Shown: one piece after another, positions 59,562 to 64,000 of the stretch
Position numbering within the stretch: position 1 is the first letter of the stretch
Layout: every line of letters begins with the position of its first letter
Source: Streptomyces noursei
Lineage (GTDB): Bacteria; Actinomycetota; Actinomycetes; Streptomycetales; Streptomycetaceae
DNA length: 64,000 bases
Direction of reading: 5' to 3'
Assembly: GCF_016917755.1 (NCBI RefSeq)
Contig: NZ_CP070326.1
Span: 2,666,001-2,730,000 of the forward strand
Made by a program: the position numbers and the translations under genes
The notes under the pieces: model-generated
The model's input: the letters and a program-made list of their open reading frames with translations, nothing else
What the model was told of the DNA's origin: nothing
Database searches by the model: none

Positions 59562-59874
59562 GGAACCTCCCATAGCAGGATCTCTGCGCGATCCGTGGTA
59601 CCAGGAGTCCCGCGTGGCCGGAAGTGTCCATGCCAAAACTCGTACAGAGTTCATGACAAATCTGCTGTTCTGTCAGGTTACTCACTGCGGCGGCATTGCC
59701 TTTCCGTGACGCGCATATGACATCCCGTTGGGACTCTTGATACATGCGTGCGACTCATCGAATCTTTTGACGGACGGTCACGGACTTTCACGGATCGGCC
59801 GATTGCGTACGGACCCGTACGCCCACCCCGCGCGCGCACCACGGCGCGCCACCGATGAGGAGGACTCCCTCGCG
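59562..59874. other. Divergent promoter region of lipase and subtilisin genes
   Basis: 313 bp that are clearly less GC-rich than the flanks. It contains short repeats of ACGG (gacggacggtcacggactttcacgg, about 59769-59793, in pieces) and TTGTCA/TTGGCA hexamers on the lipase side. No ORF. It must hold promoters for both secreted enzymes. Confidence 0.5.
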
Positions 59875-61113
59875 ATGGCAGTGATGCGTTCCACCGCCCC
59901 CCACGCCGCCCGCCGGCGTTCCACCACCCTGCGGATCGCCACGGCGGTCACCGCCGCCACGGCCGCCGCCACCCTCGGCGTCCTGGCCCTGCCCGCCCAG
60001 GCGGCGCCCGCCCAGGGCACCGTCGTCGGTGCCGGTGCCGCCGACGCGGTGCACGGCAGCTACCTCGTCACGCTCAAGCCGACCGCCGGTCTCAAGGCCG
60101 CGTCGGCGGACGGCCGCGGCGTGATATCCGCCTACGGAGGCACCGTCAAGCGCACCTATACGGCCGCGCTCAACGGCTATGCCGCCACCCTGTCCGAGGC
60201 CCAGGCGAGACGGCTGGCGGCCGACCCCGCCGTCGACCACGTCTACCAGGACCGCACCGTGCACGCCCTGGACACCCAGAACAACCCGCCGTCCTGGGGC
60301 CTGGACCGGATCGACCAGGCGAAGCTGCCGCTGGACAAGAAGTACTCCTACCCCGCCACCGCCGGCTCCGGCGCCACCGTGTACGTCATCGACACCGGGG
60401 TCCGGATCTCCCACCAGGAGTTCGGCGGCCGGGCGTCCAACGGCTACGACGCGATCGACAACGACAACGTCGCCCAGGACGGCAACGGCCACGGCACCCA
60501 CGTCGCGGCGAACATCGCCGGCTCGTCGTACGGCGTCGCCAAGAAGGCGAAGATCGTCGCCGTGCGGGTGCTGGACGACTCCGGCTCCGGCACCACCGCC
60601 CAGGTGGTCGCGGGCATCGACTGGGTCACCAAGAACCACAAGGGCCCGTCGGCGGCGAACGTGTCGCTGGGCGGCGGCCCGGACGCGGCCCTGGACGCCG
60701 CCGTGCAGAACTCCATCAAGAGCGGCGTGACCTACGCCATCGCGGCCGGCAATTCGGGCGCCAACGCGCAGAACTACTCCCCCGCGCGGGTCCCCGAAGC
60801 CATCACCGTCGGCGCGACGACCTCGACCGACGCCCGCGCCTCGTACTCCAACTACGGCGCCCGGGTGGACCTCTTCGCGCCCGGCAGCAGCATCACCAGC
60901 GCCTGGAACACCAGCGACACCGCCACCAACACCATTTCCGGGACCTCGATGGCCACCCCGCACGTCGCGGGCGCCGCCGCGGTCTATCTCGCCGGGCACC
61001 CCACGGCCACTCCCGCCCAGGTCGCCACGGCCCTGGTGAACGGCGCCACCTCCGGGACCGTGACCAATCCCGGCAGCGGCTCGCCCAACAAGCTGTTGAA
61101 GATCGTCCCGTAA
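59875..61113 (+). CDS. Secreted subtilisin-like serine protease (S8, proteinase K type)
   Basis: The 412-residue preproprotein has a signal peptide (about 1-44, ending LPAQAA), an I9 propeptide (SYLVTLKPTAGL to about 135) and the mature S8 domain. The catalytic triad is Asp in YVIDTGVR (about 173), His in GNGHGTHVA (about 206) and Ser in SGTSMATPHVAG (about 359). The oxyanion Asn is in IAAGNSGAN. It is a proteinase K-like extracellular protease for protein digestion. The ATG at 59875 is preceded by GAGGAGG eleven bases away. A strong terminator follows. Confidence 0.96.
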   Translation: MAVMRSTAPHAARRRSTTLRIATAVTAATAAATLGVLALPAQAAPAQGTVVGAGAADAVHGSYLVTLKPTAGLKAASADGRGVISAYGGTVKRTYTAALNGYAATLSEAQARRLAADPAVDHVYQDRTVHALDTQNNPPSWGLDRIDQAKLPLDKKYSYPATAGSGATVYVIDTGVRISHQEFGGRASNGYDAIDNDNVAQDGNGHGTHVAANIAGSSYGVAKKAKIVAVRVLDDSGSGTTAQVVAGIDWVTKNHKGPSAANVSLGGGPDAALDAAVQNSIKSGVTYAIAAGNSGANAQNYSPARVPEAITVGATTSTDARASYSNYGARVDLFAPGSSITSAWNTSDTATNTISGTSMATPHVAGAAAVYLAGHPTATPAQVATALVNGATSGTVTNPGSGSPNKLLKIVP

Positions 61114-61142
61114 CGGGGCGCCCCCTGCGGGCCACCCGGTAG

Positions 61143-61162
61143 CGGGCCCCGTCGGGGGCCCG
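61143..61162 (+). terminator. Terminator after the subtilisin gene
   Basis: Perfect 8-bp stem CGGGCCCC/GGGGCCCG with a GTCG loop, 30 bases after the stop codon. Confidence 0.8.
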
Positions 61163-61189
61163 GCGGGTGCGGACGCCGACGGCCGGCCG

Positions 61190-61624
61190 GTCAGCCGTCG
61201 GCGTTCCGCCCGTGGGCGAGCCCGGCCGGGCCGGACCCCAGCACGCCGCCGCCGCGCCGGCCAGCAGGGCCACCGGGAACCACGGCCGCCGACGGGTGGC
61301 CAGCGCGGACTCCAGCCGGGCCCCGGTGACCGCCCCGGCCAGGAACGCGCCGAGCAAGACCACCGTCGCGGCCACCGGCAGCCCGCCCTGCCCGGAGATG
61401 CCGAAGCCGAGGAAGAGCAGATTGCCGGTCTGGGTCGCGGTGAAGACATGACCGAGGGTCAGGAAGCTGGCGGCGTCGAGCACGCCGGTCACCACGGTCA
61501 GGCACACCATGACCACCGTCAGGGCGGCTCCGCTCGGCGGCTCCACGGGATCGGCTCCTTCCACCGGGCACCTCGGATCGGCGTCCTGCCAGTCTCCGGA
61601 GAGCCGGCGCGGCACCGGGCCCAT
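61190..61624 (-). pseudogene. YoaK/DUF1275 family membrane protein, 3'-truncated
   Basis: The minus-strand frame encodes the N-terminal part of a DUF1275 (YoaK) protein: MVCLTVVTGVLDAASFLTLG, HVFTATQTGNLLFLGFGISG and VALLAGAAAACWG, about 90 recognisable residues and three membrane helices. The other half of the family domain is absent. The frame then runs on in low-value sequence and antisense through the end of the protease gene to 60893. The 3' half was therefore deleted at about 61240, next to the subtilisin gene. The start is uncertain (ATG 61624 or 61510). It is probably not functional. Confidence 0.7.
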
Positions 61625-61659
61625 TGCGCCGTCGGTGGGCGCCCCGCCCGGACGGCCCC

Positions 61660-61884
61660 TCAGCGACGGCCGGCGGCAATCCCTCCCCCTGGGGCCGTTC
61701 TCGCCCGGGACGCGTCCCGGTGCCCGCCCCCCGCCCCGCACATCACCAGCAGCAGCGCCAGCGCGGCCACCCCGACCACCACCGCCACCCCGAAGGCCGT
61801 CCCCCGGCGCCCCCGCAGGCGCCCGCCGCCCGCTCGCTCCGGCCCGTCCGGCCGCCCCTGACGTTCCCCACCTCGACGTCGCAC
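61660..61884 (-). CDS. Possible small membrane protein
   Basis: A 74-codon frame from a GTG at 61884 encodes a basic N-terminus (RRRGGERQGRPDG), one clear membrane helix (FGVAVVVGVAALALLLVMCG) and a hydrophilic tail. It is the only helix-containing frame in this 400-bp stretch. The ribosome-binding site is weak (GGGTGG) and composition alone can create such frames, so I rate it as possible. It would be a single-span membrane protein of unknown role between the truncated YoaK gene and the AAA ATPase gene. Confidence 0.42.
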   Translation of the reverse strand: MRRRGGERQGRPDGPERAGGGRLRGRRGTAFGVAVVVGVAALALLLVMCGAGGGHRDASRARTAPGGGIAAGRR

Positions 61885-62034
61885 GGCGGACCACCCTAGG
61901 GCGGGTCCGACGGGCGCGCACAGGGCGCGTTTCGGCGCGCGCACCGCCCGCGGACAACCGATCCGGCGCCGGGCGGGCGGCGGGGCTCGGATAATGCTTG
62001 TACGCGGGCGGCCGGTCTGGCGGATCATGCCGGT

Positions 62035-63147
62035 ATGTGTGCCGATCGGGTCCCGTCCTCCCGCGCCGAGGAATCCCTTCCGCTCCGGCTGACGATGGAC
62101 GACAGCGACTCCCCGTCCGATGTCGTCGACGCGCTCTTCCTGGGCCGGTTCGCCAACGGCGAGCAGCCGTACGCCCGGAGCCGCACGGTGGACCGGGTGA
62201 AGTCCGGGCGGACGCTGCTGCCGCCCGGGGTCCGGATCCTGCGCTCGGCCCGGGACGACGACCGCGGCGCCACCCTCGCCGAGGGCGACGGCTTCACGCT
62301 GCTGGTCTCCCGCTGGAACCGCGGCGCCGACGTGACGGTCACCGCGGTCACCGACGCACTCGCCGAGAAGGTGCTCGGGCAGGCCACGGAGGGCGCCGAG
62401 GACGCCCCCGACCCCCAGCCGGAGAACGTCCCGATGGGCTTTTGGTACTACTCCCCGCGCCGCGGCCCGCACCGCACCACCCGGCAGATCGGCGCCGGGA
62501 CGTGGGAGGAGATCCGCGCCAACTACACCGCTCCGGTGGCCGCGGAGCTGGACCGGCTGATGGCGGTCTCCCCCGAGGAGATCGCCGGTCGGCTGCTGTT
62601 GCTGCACGGCCCGCCCGGCACGGGCAAGACCTCCGCGCTGCGCACCCTCGCCCGGTCCTGGCGGGAGTGGTGCCAGGTGGACTGCGTACTGGACCCGGAG
62701 CGGCTGTTCGGCGACATCGGCTATCTGATGGACATCGCCATCGGGGAGGACGACGCCACCGGCCGCACCCGCTGGCGGCTGCTCCTGCTGGAGGACTGCG
62801 ACGAACTGATCCGCGGCGAGGCCAAGCACGCCGCGGGCCAGGCGCTCTCCCGCCTGCTCAACCTCACCGACGGCCTCCTGGGCCAGGGCCGCAACGTCCT
62901 GGTCGGCGTCACCACCAACGAGGACCTGGAGCGGATGCACCCCGCGGTGGTCCGCCCCGGCCGCTGCCTGGCCCGGATCGAGGTCGGCCCGCTGACCCGC
63001 CCGGAGGCCGTCGCCTGGCTCGGCACCGAGGAGGGCGTCGGCCGCGACGGCGCCACCCTGGCCGAGCTCTACGCCCTCCGCCGCGGCACCCGGCCCGCCG
63101 GGTTGCCGACCCAGCCCCGGGGCACGGCATCGGGGCTGTATCTGTAA
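62035..63147 (+). CDS. AAA family ATPase (DUF5925)
   Basis: The 370-residue protein has an N-terminal DUF5925-type domain (about 1-150) and an AAA+ module. The module has Walker A GPPGTGKTS (about 196-204), Walker B LLLLEDCDELI (about 257) in which the usual DE is ED, and sensor and arginine-finger region TTNEDLERMHPAVVRPGRC (about 303). Family members are stand-alone Streptomyces ATPases of unknown function, perhaps unfoldases or remodellers. The start is the ATG at 62035. The stop codon is part of a perfect 9-bp inverted repeat that may act as the terminator. No partner gene is apparent. Confidence 0.88.
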   Translation: MCADRVPSSRAEESLPLRLTMDDSDSPSDVVDALFLGRFANGEQPYARSRTVDRVKSGRTLLPPGVRILRSARDDDRGATLAEGDGFTLLVSRWNRGADVTVTAVTDALAEKVLGQATEGAEDAPDPQPENVPMGFWYYSPRRGPHRTTRQIGAGTWEEIRANYTAPVAAELDRLMAVSPEEIAGRLLLLHGPPGTGKTSALRTLARSWREWCQVDCVLDPERLFGDIGYLMDIAIGEDDATGRTRWRLLLLEDCDELIRGEAKHAAGQALSRLLNLTDGLLGQGRNVLVGVTTNEDLERMHPAVVRPGRCLARIEVGPLTRPEAVAWLGTEEGVGRDGATLAELYALRRGTRPAGLPTQPRGTASGLYL

Positions 63148-63159
63148 CGCCGTTACAGA
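63141..63159 (+). terminator. Inverted repeat overlapping the AAA ATPase stop codon
   Basis: TCTGTAACG-C-CGTTACAGA is a perfect 9-bp inverted repeat that includes the TAA stop codon; a likely terminator, less likely an operator. Confidence 0.5.
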
Positions 63160-63177
63160 GGGCGGGCGCGGCGCCGG

Positions 63178-63446
63178 TCAGCGGGCCCGGCCGCGCGGTT
63201 TGAGCGGCACGGGCGGGAGTTCCGGGGCGAGCAGCCGGTCGCCGGCGTAGCCGTGGACGGCGCCGAAGCGTTCGCCGCCGGCGTTCCACGCCGCGCGGGC
63301 GTCGGCGATCTCGTCGCCGGTGCGCCCCACGAAGTTCCACCACATGACGATCTCCTCCTCGAACGGCTCGCCGCCGAGGAGGAGCAGACTGCCGGGCTCG
63401 GTGGCGCGCAGCGGGTGGGGGCGGGGCGGAGGTCGAGGTTGCTCAT
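63178..63446 (-). pseudogene. Pirin family gene with large internal deletion
   Basis: From the ATG at 63446 the frame begins MSNLDLRPAP, like the N-terminus of Streptomyces pirins. It is lost after about ten codons. From about 63425 another frame shows only the C-terminal pirin part: HPLRATEPGSLLLLGGEPFE followed by EEIVMWWNFVGRT, GERFGAVHGY and GDRLLAPELPPVPLKPRGRAR, ending TGA at 63178. The first cupin domain with its metal ligands is gone. About 200 codons were therefore deleted internally, with a frameshift at the join. This cannot encode a functional pirin. Confidence 0.8.
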
Positions 63447-63505
63447 GGGCAAGGATGCCCGCTGCCGGGCCACGCGGATGAGGTTCCGTCAGCTCCGTGC
63501 GCCGC

Positions 63506-64000
63506 TCACTCCGTCAGTGCGCGCAGGCGCACCGACAGGCAGGTGACACAGCCCTCCCGCTTCTCGAACTCGCTGATGTCGACGGGCACCGGGCGGAAAC
63601 CGAGGCGGGTGAACAACTGGGTGGTCCGGGGTGCGGAGGCGGCCATCAGCAGCGCGTCGCCGCCCAGGAGGACGACGTGCGCCCCGCTCTCCTCCAGGAC
63701 CGGGCGGAAGTGCGGGAAGACCGACGAGTCCTCGACCAGCGGCGGGTAGCCGACGACGGTGCCGTCGGGGAGGGCGGTGACCGCGGACTTCAGGTGCAGC
63801 ACCCGGCTGACCGGTACGGCGATCACCCGGGCACCCAACGGCTCGAAGGCGGCGCGGAGTTGCCGGACCCCGTCGAGGTTGGTGCGGCAGCCGCGGCCCA
63901 CGTACAGGGTGTCGCCGACCTTCAGGACGTCGCCGCCGTCGAGCGTGCCGGGGGCGCGGACCGCGTTGAGGGAGCAGCCGAGCGCCTCGGCGGCCTCGCG
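63506..64000 (-). CDS. Dimethylarginine dimethylaminohydrolase family protein, C-terminal part (runs off window)
   Basis: The last 164 codons are visible. They include the family motif LDGGDVLKVGDTLYVGRG with the substrate-binding Asp, the segment VSRVLHLKSAVTAL with the catalytic His, and the nucleophilic Cys in REGCVTCLSVRLR near the C-terminus. DDAH-type enzymes hydrolyse N-methylated arginine to citrulline and methylamine, or act on related amidino compounds. The upstream part lies beyond the right edge, so the start is unknown. It is transcribed toward the pirin remnant with 59 bp between them. Confidence 0.9.
   Translation of the reverse strand, partial: REAAEALGCSLNAVRAPGTLDGGDVLKVGDTLYVGRGCRTNLDGVRQLRAAFEPLGARVIAVPVSRVLHLKSAVTALPDGTVVGYPPLVEDSSVFPHFRPVLEESGAHVVLLGGDALLMAASAPRTTQLFTRLGFRPVPVDISEFEKREGCVTCLSVRLRALTE

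Overview
The window is a chromosomal segment of a Streptomyces or a very close relative. The GC content is visibly very high with G/C-biased third positions. It carries a long chaplin with a sortase signal beside a short ChpH-like chaplin, a SoxR that keeps its iron-sulfur cysteines, a DUF5703 protein and actinobacterial acyl-CoA genes, and only one TTA codon was found in the recognised genes (in the P450). The gene order (chaplins, soxR, acyl-CoA genes, alcohol/aldehyde dehydrogenase, hmgA, secreted SGNH lipase) resembles, from memory, the S. coelicolor SCO1670-SCO1730 region, so most of the window is core chromosome rather than an island.

Layout. 1-7.1 kb: histidine phosphatase (cut by the edge), CorA transporter, ferritin-like protein, F420-type oxidoreductase, and an aldo/keto reductase whose 3' end contains an exact match to the actinobacterial DNA-damage promoter (TTGTCRGTG-N8-TANNNT) in front of a RecD2-like protein that has lost its ATPase motifs. 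7.1-11.4 kb: small conserved proteins, the chaplin pair, an M20 peptidase and tRNA-Leu(GAG). 11.8-16.6 kb: a HAD hydrolase, an ABC-F protein with what looks like a ribosome-mediated attenuation leader (a three-codon upstream ORF), a P450 with a TTA codon and a thioredoxin-like ferredoxin. 16.7-24.8 kb: an orphan response regulator, ArsR-MFS pair, DMT-type membrane protein, TetR-SDR pair, NUDIX, two DUF202 proteins and an MBL hydrolase.

24.9-36.9 kb: a lipid-type acyl-CoA module (phosphotransferase, acyl-CoA dehydrogenase, TetR, acyl-CoA ligase, SDR) with two related operators, a GntR/TetR hybrid regulator divergent from an FAD monooxygenase, a NamZ-type muramidase, an MFS transporter and a LysR regulator. 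37-44.3 kb: penicillin acylase-family enzyme, zinc-ribbon protein, BKACE-type protein, a wrecked IS605-type tnpB whose core is replaced by an inverted, nonsense-mutated HNH gene, and an amidase. 44.4-52.8 kb: soxR, MaoC hydratase, TetR, acyl-CoA dehydrogenase, TetR, urea transporter, alcohol and aldehyde dehydrogenases, TetR. 52.9-64 kb: hmgA with a GntR regulator, MFS transporter, a solitary ISP-type specificity protein, secreted lipase and subtilisin, an AAA ATPase, a DDAH-type enzyme (cut by the edge) and two decayed genes (YoaK and pirin).

Regulatory sequence is unusually readable. Several regulators come with inverted repeats at their own promoter and at a second nearby promoter, so small local regulons can be proposed. 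Two dispersed repeats also stand out: a 40-bp element inserted in frame in two unrelated genes, and a 25-bp CTAGGGCCTGTC element that supplies the stop codon of two unrelated genes. No CRISPR array, complete insertion sequence, prophage or biosynthetic gene cluster was seen. The best candidates for something new are the damage-promoter/RecD2-like pseudo-helicase pair and the ABC-F leader.
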